Source of the DNA: an uncultured Bacteroidales bacterium
GTDB lineage: Bacteria; Bacteroidota; Bacteroidia; Bacteroidales; P3
Assembly (NCBI GenBank): GCA_905236405.1
Contig: CAJOQB010000154.1
Coordinates: forward strand, 1-5,687
DNA length: 5,687 nt
Direction: 5' to 3'
The notes below the pieces were generated by a model, which was not told the origin of the DNA, did not search any database, and saw only the letters and a program-made list of their open reading frames with translations. The position numbers and the translations under genes are program-made. Position 1 is the first letter of the stretch; each line of letters opens with the position of its first letter. Below are positions 1 to 4,074 of this stretch, in pieces.

Positions 1-825
1 GAAGAAGTCCTTGGTGCTGAGGCCGTTGAGGTCTTTCACGACGCGGTTGTAGTCGATGACGTTCAGCTGGTTGTCGGGGAAGATGACTGTCATGAAGAAG
101 TTGTATTCCTCCTTGCCGGTGTGGTTGGGGTTGTGTTCTTTCTTCTCCTGTCCCACGAGGGCGGCGGCGGCACTGCGATGGTGGCCGTCGGCGATGTACA
201 TAGCGGGGACTTTCTTGTCGAAGAGGTCGACGAGTTCGGCGATGGTGGCCTTGTCGTCGATCACCCAGAAGCGATGGCCGAAGTTGTCTTCCTTGGCAAC
301 GAAGTCATAGATGGGTTTCTGGTTGTTGACGATGTTGGCGACAATCTCGTCGATGCGTTTAACGGCAGGGTAGGCAAAGAAGACAGGCTCCACGTTGGCG
401 TTGGTCCAACGGACGTGTTTCATGCGGTCCTCTTCCTTGTCTTTGCGGGTCAGCTCATGTTTCTTGATGATTTTGTTGACATAGTCCTCGCTGGCGGCGC
501 AAGCGACGATACCGTATTGCCATTTTTTCTGGTCCATGCTCTGGGCATAGATGTAGAGTTTCTCATCCTGGTCTTGAATCAGCCAACCGTAGTCTTTGAA
601 GTTGTTGTAGTTCTCGACCACTTTCAGATATACTTGGGGATCGTGTTCGTCGGTGCCTTGGGGAAGGTCGATCTCGGCCTTGGTGACGTGCAGCAGGCTG
701 TAGGGATTGCCTTCGCATTCTTTGCGAGCCTCTTCGGAGTTGAGGACGTCATAGGGACGGGAAGCCAGCTTCTCGACGATGTTTTGGGGAGGGCGGAAGC
801 CCTTGAAAGGTTTGATGATGCTCAT
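1..825 (-). CDS. DUF1015 family protein, N-terminal 275 residues (runs off the left edge)
   Basis: Uncharacterised conserved protein of the DUF1015 family (COG4198); its biochemical role is not known. The frame is open from the ATG at 825-823 to base 1. The start MSIIKPFKGFRPP is typical of Bacteroidales members, so it is well supported. Family hallmarks visible are SRPYDVLNSEEAR (residues 22-34), HELTRKDKEEDRMKH (123-137) and YIADGHHRSAAA (210-221). The DGHHR block is the most conserved part of the family and looks like a ligand or catalytic site, which is inference. No signal peptide or membrane segment is seen, so it is probably cytoplasmic. Members usually have about 400 residues, so roughly the last third is missing. 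It lies 31 nt after the kinase gene with no terminator between, implying co-transcription. From general knowledge, DUF1015 genes in Bacteroidetes often sit near serine biosynthesis genes, which would fit the gcvT neighbour. Family call is secure, function unknown. Confidence 0.9.
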   Translation of the reverse strand, partial: MSIIKPFKGFRPPQNIVEKLASRPYDVLNSEEARKECEGNPYSLLHVTKAEIDLPQGTDEHDPQVYLKVVENYNNFKDYGWLIQDQDEKLYIYAQSMDQKKWQYGIVACAASEDYVNKIIKKHELTRKDKEEDRMKHVRWTNANVEPVFFAYPAVKRIDEIVANIVNNQKPIYDFVAKEDNFGHRFWVIDDKATIAELVDLFDKKVPAMYIADGHHRSAAAALVGQEKKEHNPNHTGKEEYNFFMTVIFPDNQLNVIDYNRVVKDLNGLSTKDFF

Positions 826-856
826 GGTGTTGTGATATTAAATTGATTGTGATTAA

Positions 857-1726
857 TTACAAAGTGTCGTATTTTCCTGCCAGGTCTTGTGCCATGCCGA
901 AGAAGAAAGCGGCCACGTTGTTGAAGTCCATGTTGAGGTCGGCGCTGAGACCCACACGGTCTTTGAAGATGGCCACGTTGTACCATTGCAGGCACTGGAA
1001 CGAGCGGTGGAAATAGAGTCTCCGCAGTTCCTCGGAGGTGGGTTTGTGGCCCACATATGCCTCCAAGAGCGACAGTGCCTTGTCGAAGCCGGCATTGCCA
1101 TAGCAGGCGATGTCGTAGAAGGGGTCGTTCATGCCGGCATACTCCCAATCCAGCACATACATCTTGTCGCCGTTGACGACAAGGTTGGTGGGTTGGTAGT
1201 CGCAGTGGCACGGCACATGCTTCACGTCGCTGTGACGGTCGCGCATCTCCTCCAGCTTGCCTTTCAGCGTCAGGTACTCCTTGGGATGAGTGAAGCCCAT
1301 CTCGCGGCAGTAGCGTTCGTAGTCGGCCAGACGACCGAAGGCGTTGTATTCGCGGAAGTGCATGTCGCTGTTGTGAATCTTCTTCAGCGCAGCCACCGAC
1401 AGGGCGTTGTAGCTCACCACGTCGGTCTCGCTCAGGATGGTGCCTTCGACATACTCGGCCAGTTTCTCGCCCGAGATGATTTCCACGTACGATGTGGCGT
1501 TGTTCAGTCCCAGACGGTTCACCTCCTGTATGTTGTCCCATTCCTCCACACGGTCGACAAACTTCTCGGCAAACTTGCCAGGAACACGATAGGTGTATTT
1601 TTTGCCGCGAGTGGAGACGACATAGGTGTAGTTGCTCATGCCTCCTTCCAAACGGAGGACGATGGCAGCATCCTGTGTGTGCATCAGAGCGTTGACTCTG
1701 GCAACGATATATTCTTCGACGTTCAT
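857..1726 (-). CDS. Choline/ethanolamine kinase-like phosphotransferase (APH/LicA fold)
   Basis: A 289-residue soluble protein with the aminoglycoside phosphotransferase/choline kinase fold, expected to move the gamma-phosphate of ATP to a small hydroxylated substrate. Motifs in order: an N-lobe loop GGMSNYTY (28-35) followed by GKKYTYRVPG (41-50), which resembles the LicA-type nucleotide-binding strand with Arg in place of the usual Lys; the Brenner motif HCDYQPTN (174-181), giving catalytic Asp176 and Asn181; and DWEYAGMNDPFYDIA (193-207), whose Asp193 should bind Mg2+. Length is normal for bacterial members. The start is fixed by context: the stop of gcvT and this ATG are separated by one base (TAA-A-ATG), and an AAGGA lies just upstream inside gcvT, so translation is probably coupled. 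Choline or ethanolamine is the likeliest substrate by resemblance, but thiamine or another alcohol cannot be excluded. No nucleotidyltransferase partner domain, as in some choline-phosphate pathways, is visible here. Confidence 0.85.
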   Translation of the reverse strand: MNVEEYIVARVNALMHTQDAAIVLRLEGGMSNYTYVVSTRGKKYTYRVPGKFAEKFVDRVEEWDNIQEVNRLGLNNATSYVEIISGEKLAEYVEGTILSETDVVSYNALSVAALKKIHNSDMHFREYNAFGRLADYERYCREMGFTHPKEYLTLKGKLEEMRDRHSDVKHVPCHCDYQPTNLVVNGDKMYVLDWEYAGMNDPFYDIACYGNAGFDKALSLLEAYVGHKPTSEELRRLYFHRSFQCLQWYNVAIFKDRVGLSADLNMDFNNVAAFFFGMAQDLAGKYDTL

Positions 1727-1736
1727 TTTATCCTTC
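1727..1736 (-). promoter_or_regulatory. Shine-Dalgarno-like site inside the 3' end of gcvT
   Basis: Read on the minus strand, GAAGGA-TAAA-ATG places an AAGGA four bases before the kinase ATG, overlapping the last two sense codons of gcvT. Strong Shine-Dalgarno sites are uncommon in Bacteroidetes, so this one supports the chosen start and coupling of the two genes. The short spacer is slightly below the usual optimum. Confidence 0.55.
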
Positions 1737-2834
1737 GTAGAATGGCATTTTGACGGTGACAGCCTTCAGCAGCTTGTTGTGGTTCTTGATATAGATATCG
1801 GTACCCACCTTGGCGTACTCGGCAGCAACCAAAGCGGTGCCGATGTTCTTGCCGGTGCTGGGGCTGGGAGCGCCGCTGCGCACCTCGCCAATCTTGTTGC
1901 CTTCGGCGTCGCACACCTCATAGCCGTTGCGGGGGATGCCACGGTCCACCATCTCGAAGCCGGTGATTTTGCGTTTCACGCCGGCAGCCTTCTGGGCGAT
2001 GAAGAGATCTTTGTTGATGAACTTGTTGTTCTCGGCTTTCAGTTTGGTAATCCAAGCCAGAGGAGCCTCGATGGGGCTGATGGTGTCGTCCATCTCGTGG
2101 CCGTAGAGGCAGAAGCCTTTCTCCAAACGCAGGGTGTCGCGGCAACCCAGACCGGCGGGCATGATGCCGAACTCCTTGCCGGCCTCATACACAGCGTCCC
2201 AAACCTTCTTGGCCTCCGACACGGGAATGTAAATCTCGCATCCGCCTGCACCGGTGTAACCGGTGGTGGAGAAGATGATGTTCTCGACGCCGGCGAAGGT
2301 GAGGATGTGGAAGGTGTAGTATTCCATATCCACCACGTTCTTGTCGGTCAGTTTCTGCATAGCCTTCAGAGCGTTGGGGCCCTGGACAGCCAGCTGAGCC
2401 CATTGCTCGCTCTCGTTGACGAAGTCCTTGCCCAGCTCCATGCCCATCTTGTCGGCAATCTGGCTCATCCAAGCCCAGTCCTTGTCGATGTTGGCAGCGT
2501 TGGGGACCATGAAGTACTCGTCGTCCTTCACACGGTACACCAGCATGTCGTCGACGATGCCGCCCTGGCCGTTGGGCAGACAGGTGTATTGCACCTTGCC
2601 GTCGGTGAGCACTTCCACGTCGTTGACGGTGACATACTGCATGAACTGTTTGGCCACGGGACCCTTGGCACGGAATTCGCCCATGTGGCTCACGTCGAAG
2701 ACGCCGACATTGTTGCGGACATTGTTGTGTTCCTCGATAATCGAAGAGTACTGGATAGGCATGTTGTAGCCTGCAAATTCAGCCATCTTTGCACCCATAG
2801 CGATGTGCAAATCGGTAAACGGAGTAGTTTTCAT
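1728..2834 (-). CDS. gcvT: Aminomethyltransferase, glycine cleavage system T protein
   Basis: GcvT takes the aminomethyl group carried on lipoylated H protein, transfers the one-carbon unit to tetrahydrofolate to give 5,10-methylene-THF, and releases ammonia. It acts in the cytoplasm. The 368-residue length is normal. Visible motifs: an N-terminus MKTTPFTDLH typical of Bacteroidales GcvT; EFAGYNMPIQY (19-29); FDVSHMGE (46-53); GGIVDDMLVYR (91-101), whose Asp96 corresponds to the conserved catalytic folate-facing aspartate; TGYTGAGGCEIYI (191-203); GLGCRDTLRLEKGFCLYGHE (228-247), with the folate-site Arg; and the C-terminal barrel motif GEVRSGAPSPS (316-326). The ATG is preceded by A/T-rich sequence without a Shine-Dalgarno site, as is common in this phylum. 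It is first of a probable three-gene unit. The gcvH and gcvP genes needed for the full complex are not in the window. No frameshift or missing key residue is seen. Confidence 0.97.
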   Translation of the reverse strand: MKTTPFTDLHIAMGAKMAEFAGYNMPIQYSSIIEEHNNVRNNVGVFDVSHMGEFRAKGPVAKQFMQYVTVNDVEVLTDGKVQYTCLPNGQGGIVDDMLVYRVKDDEYFMVPNAANIDKDWAWMSQIADKMGMELGKDFVNESEQWAQLAVQGPNALKAMQKLTDKNVVDMEYYTFHILTFAGVENIIFSTTGYTGAGGCEIYIPVSEAKKVWDAVYEAGKEFGIMPAGLGCRDTLRLEKGFCLYGHEMDDTISPIEAPLAWITKLKAENNKFINKDLFIAQKAAGVKRKITGFEMVDRGIPRNGYEVCDAEGNKIGEVRSGAPSPSTGKNIGTALVAAEYAKVGTDIYIKNHNKLLKAVTVKMPFYEG

Positions 2835-2864
2835 TCTTTATTAATTTTATATTAATTATTTATT

Positions 2865-2886
2865 TTATTGTTACATAACACAATAA
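2865..2886 (-). other. Imperfect hairpin in the probable gcvT leader
   Basis: TTATTGTTA at 2865-2873 pairs with TAACACAATAA at 2876-2886 apart from a two-base bulge. It falls in the expected 5' leader, about 30-50 bases before the gcvT start. It is AT-only apart from two pairs, so stability is low. It does not resemble a glycine riboswitch, which needs a much longer structured leader. Confidence 0.3.
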
Positions 2887-2915
2887 GCCCAACTTTTCTT
2901 GAGCATATTCCTTGG

Positions 2916-2923
2916 CAAATATA
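2916..2923 (-). promoter_or_regulatory. Probable gcvT promoter -7 box (Bacteroidetes type)
   Basis: On the minus strand TATATTTG matches the Bacteroidetes primary sigma factor -7 consensus TAnnTTTG exactly. Initiation about seven bases downstream would give a leader of roughly 75 nt before gcvT. A clear TTTG at the -33 position is not seen. The region about 20 bases upstream instead reads GTGTCGAG and is part of a palindrome (2935-2965), which may mean an activator or repressor acts there. The placement relative to gcvT is good, but start-site mapping has not been done. Confidence 0.55.
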
Positions 2924-2934
2924 AGCATCTTTTT

Positions 2935-2965
2935 CTTTTTCTCGACACTTTTTGTCGAAAAAAAG
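2935..2965. promoter_or_regulatory. Palindrome overlapping the -33 region of the gcvT promoter
   Basis: TCGACA (2942-2947) and TGTCGA (2953-2958) form a perfect 6-bp inverted repeat with a 5-nt centre. The arms extend outward by seven more positions (CTTTTTC at 2935-2941 against AAAAAAG at 2959-2965) with one mismatch, giving a 13-bp arm overall. The palindrome starts 11 bases upstream of the -7 box, where an operator would be expected. It could instead be a simple hairpin. It is not a good terminator in either direction because no T-run follows the stem. Confidence 0.4.
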
Positions 2966-3030
2966 TCAGTAAAATTTTGTTTTCAATCCAAAATTTTCAT
3001 TGAAAATCGAGTGTAAAAATGCGAAAGAAT

Positions 3031-3060
3031 TGGAATTAACCAATTAACCAGTTAACTTTT
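3031..3060 (+). repeat. 30-bp intergenic repeat, copy 1
   Basis: This is identical over 30 bases to 3595-3624, and its last 27 bases are the reverse complement of 3461-3487. Inside it is built from 8-base units AATTAACC, AATTAACC, AGTTAACT, so it is itself a short degenerate tandem repeat containing the GTTAAC palindrome. It marks the left end of the hairpin block. Confidence 0.9.
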
Positions 3061-3061
3061 C

Positions 3062-3084
3062 GGAAGCCGAGAGCAGAGCAAACT
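3062..3084 (+). repeat. 23-bp direct repeat, copy 1
   Basis: The sequence begins GGAAGCCGAGAGCAGAG and ends CAAACT. It recurs without change at 3137-3159, a period of 75 bases. Read on the minus strand it encodes the duplicated SALGF phrase in a spurious 110-codon frame. Similar GCCGAGAGCAGAG words are familiar to me from Bacteroidales intergenic DNA, but I cannot check that here. Confidence 0.85.
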
Positions 3085-3111
3085 CGATTGCTTTGCCGAG
3101 GCAAGGAAAAG

Positions 3112-3129
3112 TCGCGACGCACGTCGCGA
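3112..3129. other. Perfect 8-bp GC-rich hairpin
   Basis: TCGCGACG (3112-3119) and CGTCGCGA (3122-3129) are exact reverse complements separated by two bases. Two more pairs are possible on the outside if one base bulges. It lies between the two copies of the 23-bp repeat and is not followed by a T-run, so terminator function is not indicated. Confidence 0.7.
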
Positions 3130-3136
3130 ACTGTTT

Positions 3137-3159
3137 GGAAGCCGAGAGCAGAGCAAACT
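3137..3159 (+). repeat. 23-bp direct repeat, copy 2
   Basis: Exact copy of 3062-3084. The two copies flank the hairpins at 3091-3106 and 3112-3129, forming a repeat-hairpin-hairpin-repeat cassette about 98 bases long. Confidence 0.85.
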
Positions 3160-3200
3160 AAAACCATCGAAATTTTGTTTTTTGGTCGCCGTCGGCGGAC

Positions 3201-3237
3201 GTTTTTGCCTCTGTCGGTCGAATACCGATGCAAAAAC
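3201..3237. other. Two-tier hairpin
   Basis: GTTTTTGC (3201-3208) pairs with GCAAAAAC (3230-3237), and inside it TCGGT (3214-3218) pairs with ACCGA (3224-3228) around a 5-base loop. The two stems are separated by an asymmetric internal loop of five bases against one. A smaller stem, CGCCG/CGGCG, lies just to the left near 3188-3198. The fold would form in RNA from either strand or in single-stranded DNA. Confidence 0.6.
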
Positions 3238-3249
3238 ACGACGGTTGGG

Positions 3250-3270
3250 GCAAAAAAAGTGCTTTTTTGC
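3250..3270. other. Hairpin with A/T arms
   Basis: GCAAAAAA (3250-3257) and TTTTTTGC (3263-3270) are exact complements around a 5-base loop. With the two-tier hairpin 13 bases to its left it makes a pair of adjacent stem-loops sharing GCAAAAA words. Confidence 0.55.
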
Positions 3271-3414
3271 GACACGGGGTGATATTTGTCAAATTTTTTG
3301 CTCAACTGTTTGTAAAACATAGTTCTACAACCAAAAAAACAATGTCGTACAGTGGTCGGAAACGGCAAAAAGCATAGGTTTTGTTGTTTTGAAGAAGCAA
3401 AGCGACGTTTTTTT

Positions 3415-3433
3415 GAAAAAGGTATGCTTTTTC
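3415..3433. other. Perfect 7-bp hairpin near the right end of the repeat-bounded block
   Basis: GAAAAAG (3415-3421) and CTTTTTC (3427-3433) are exact complements around the loop GTATG. It directly follows one of the two AAAGCGACGTTTTTT words (3399-3413). It is not followed by a T-run on either strand. Confidence 0.5.
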
Positions 3434-3460
3434 GAGGGAAAAGTTCACGACACGCGTCTG

Positions 3461-3487
3461 AAAAGTTAACTGGTTAATTGGTTAATT
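3461..3487 (-). repeat. Inverted copy of the 27-30 bp intergenic repeat
   Basis: These 27 bases are the exact reverse complement of 3034-3060 and 3598-3624. With copy 1 they enclose the hairpin block, and with copy 3 they enclose an AT-rich 110-base segment. Identity over the whole 27 bases argues for recent duplication, gene conversion or selection. Confidence 0.9.
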
Positions 3488-3524
3488 GCTAATCTTTGCA
3501 CTTTTTGCCTCGCATGTGCGTACC

Positions 3525-3549
3525 TTATATATATTTCTAATATATATAA
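3525..3549. repeat. AT-only inverted repeat with 10-bp arms
   Basis: TTATATATAT (3525-3534) and ATATATATAA (3540-3549) are exact complements around TTCTA, and alternating TA continues to about 3558. A small GGCA-TATAT-TGCC stem follows at 3575-3587. The stretch lies between the inverted copy and copy 3 of the 30-bp repeat. It would unwind or extrude easily. Confidence 0.6.
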
Positions 3550-3594
3550 TATATATATTAATTTATTTTTTTAGGGCATATATTGCCAAAATAA

Positions 3595-3624
3595 TGGAAT
3601 TAACCAATTAACCAGTTAACTTTT
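3595..3624 (+). repeat. 30-bp intergenic repeat, copy 3
   Basis: Identical to 3031-3060 over 30 bases and in the same orientation, 564 bases away. The pair forms direct repeats that could recombine and delete the block between them. Confidence 0.9.
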
Positions 3625-3689
3625 TATTATTCAAAAAACCGTAACATACTCATTTGTAAATTGTTCATATTCTTGGTTTCGTATAATAC

Positions 3690-3722
3690 ATGACTGACGT
3701 ATGACTGCCATATGACTGCTAT
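3690..3722 (+). repeat. Three tandem 11-bp repeats
   Basis: The units are ATGACTGACGT, ATGACTGCCAT and ATGACTGCTAT with no gap. All three share ATGACTG, and the variable end is four bases. An 11-bp period puts each unit on about the same face of the helix, a common arrangement for iterated protein-binding sites. An AT-rich stretch (3721-3750) follows at once. Confidence 0.65.
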
Positions 3723-3752
3723 ATAAAAATAAATATAAAATGCATAAAAAAG

Positions 3753-3776
3753 CGACGTTTTTTAAAAAAAACGTCG
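3753..3776. other. Perfect palindrome with 11-bp arms
   Basis: CGACGTTTTTT (3753-3763) and AAAAAACGTCG (3766-3776) are exact complements with only two central bases. As RNA the inner A-T pairs would be partly open, leaving a CGACG/CGTCG clamp. It could act as a protein-binding palindrome or a weak bidirectional terminator. No gene ends nearby on the plus strand, and on the minus strand the etfA terminator lies upstream. Confidence 0.55.
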
Positions 3777-3778
3777 TA

Positions 3779-3809
3779 TGTTGATAACCCTGTTGACAAA
3801 GGTGGAAAA
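3779..3809 (+). promoter_or_regulatory. Three DnaA-box-like 9-mers in a row
   Basis: Compared with the DnaA box read as TGTGGATAA, TGTTGATAA (3779-3787) matches 8 of 9, TGTTGACAA (3791-3799) 7 of 9, and GGTGGAAAA (3801-3809) 7 of 9. All have the same orientation, with start-to-start spacings of 12 and 10 bases. They lie beside an AT-rich stretch, a long palindrome and tandem 11-mers, as in some replication origins. The matches are imperfect, dnaA is not nearby, and the whole may be coincidence. Confidence 0.3.
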
Positions 3810-3816
3810 AAGTTCG

Positions 3817-3845
3817 TTGGTGGTCTGCAAAATGTCGTACTTTTG
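3817..3845 (+). promoter_or_regulatory. Possible plus-strand promoter of Bacteroidetes type
   Basis: TACTTTTG (3838-3845) fits TAnnTTTG, and a TTG at 3817-3819 stands 18 bases upstream near the -33 position. Initiation near 3852 would make a transcript entering a short hairpin (3863-3878) and then running antisense to the end of etfA. No sense gene lies downstream, so if it is real the product would be an antisense or small RNA. The motif is short and chance matches are expected in AT-rich DNA. Confidence 0.25.
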
Positions 3846-3862
3846 TATTCGCAATAATCAAC

Positions 3863-3878
3863 GCGGCAGGCATGCCGC
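3863..3878. other. Perfect 6-bp GC-rich hairpin
   Basis: GCGGCA (3863-3868) and TGCCGC (3873-3878) pair around GGCA. It sits about ten bases after the start expected from the plus-strand promoter-like site, and stands out as GC-rich within AT-rich surroundings. Confidence 0.5.
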
Positions 3879-3960
3879 ACATGTCTCACCCCAAAAAAAA
3901 GAACGAACCACTATGGGTAAAGGAAATTTTAAAAGTCGTTTTGTCGCTTGTCTTTTTCTA

Positions 3961-3991
3961 TTCTTGTGCTTTTTTGCCATAAACACAAGAA
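3961..3991. other. 8-bp inverted repeat next to the etfA terminator
   Basis: TTCTTGTG (3961-3968) and CACAAGAA (3984-3991) are exact complements around a 15-base loop. On the minus strand its first arm begins within the T-tract of the etfA terminator, so the two structures share bases. It could help stop polymerase that reads through, or protect the 3' end. Confidence 0.45.
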
Positions 3992-4018
3992 AAGGGGAAG
4001 CCGCGTTGGCGACTCCCC
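3990..4018 (-). terminator. Rho-independent terminator after etfA
   Basis: On the minus strand GGGGAG-TC-GCC, loop AACGC, then GGC-TTCCCC forms a nine-pair stem with one wobble pair and a two-base bulge, followed directly by TTTTCTT. It lies about 57 bases after the etfA stop with no gene between, so it ends the etfBA transcript and separates it from gcvT. On the plus strand no T-run follows, so it should act in one direction only. Confidence 0.8.
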
Positions 4019-4074
4019 CGAGAGAGTGTGGTGGAAGCGTGACGGAAGTCGGCTCCCATCAGATGATTCGACTT

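Larger units (their letters stand above)
3031..3487. mobile_element. Possible MITE-like element bounded by 27-bp inverted repeats
   Basis: The 27 bp at 3461-3487 are the exact reverse complement of 3034-3060, so they act as terminal inverted repeats around a block of about 457 bp. The interior has a different texture from the flanks: GC-richer, with a duplicated 23-mer and several perfect hairpins, and no credible protein. This is how non-autonomous miniature elements look. No target-site duplication was found and no transposase is present. A third repeat copy at 3595-3624 makes the boundaries ambiguous, because 3461-3624 is also inverted-repeat bounded (about 164 bp). It may instead be a chromosomal intergenic repeat family. 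Confidence 0.3.
2835..4074. other. 1.24 kb gene-free intergenic region rich in repeats and hairpins
   Basis: This spacer separates gcvT from etfA. It is strongly AT-rich and has no reading frame with convincing protein character. From left to right it holds the probable gcvT leader and promoter, a palindrome, a repeat-bounded block of GC-rich hairpins (3031-3487), an AT palindrome (3525-3549), a third repeat copy (3595-3624), an island of tandem 11-mers, a long palindrome and DnaA-box-like words (3690-3809), a plus-strand promoter-like site, and the etfA terminator. A further small hairpin not listed separately is CTTTGCC-GA-GGCAAGG at 3091-3106, with one G-T pair. From about 3625 to 3689 I see only AT-rich DNA. 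Confidence 0.8.

Noticed and set aside
822..1541. 239-codon minus-strand frame overlapping the kinase gene
   Set aside because: It is the kinase gene read in the wrong frame. Its Arg/Gln/His-rich product has no motifs, whereas the frame at 857-1726 carries intact kinase motifs.
121..2855. Long plus-strand open frames of 241, 288 and 407 codons over DUF1015, the kinase and gcvT
   Set aside because: They are codon-aligned antisense shadows of well-supported genes, rich in Val, Asp, His and Gly, and arise because the sense genes avoid TTA, CTA and TCA codons.
2835..2915. Glycine riboswitch upstream of gcvT
   Set aside because: The likely leader is only about 75 nt, almost all A and T, and lacks the conserved paired aptamer cores, so no riboswitch can be supported.
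3188..3270. tRNA or other known RNA gene among the hairpins
   Set aside because: No cloverleaf, T-loop GTTC-A-type motif or CCA-proximal acceptor stem could be fitted, and no known RNA family was recognised.
3088..3282. 64-codon plus-strand open frame
   Set aside because: It lies wholly within the hairpin block, has an Arg/Lys-rich low-complexity product and no homology that I recognise.
3036..3368. 110-codon minus-strand open frame in the spacer
   Set aside because: It is built from the duplicated 23-mer (giving VCSALGF twice), the hairpins and the 30-bp repeat. It has no recognisable domain and its composition follows the repeats, so it is very likely spurious.
3031..3624. CRISPR array suggested by repeated 23-30 bp units
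   Set aside because: There are only two or three copies, in mixed orientation and with unequal spacing (75, 400 and 107 bases), and no cas genes are present.
3631..3882. 83-codon minus-strand open frame with a hydrophobic middle (FLCILYLFLY)
   Set aside because: The hydrophobic stretch comes from translating poly-A/T palindromes and AT-rich DNA (TTA and TTT codons). Codon use is unlike the real genes, and the frame covers the tandem 11-mers. A G-rich stretch before the ATG is not enough to support it.
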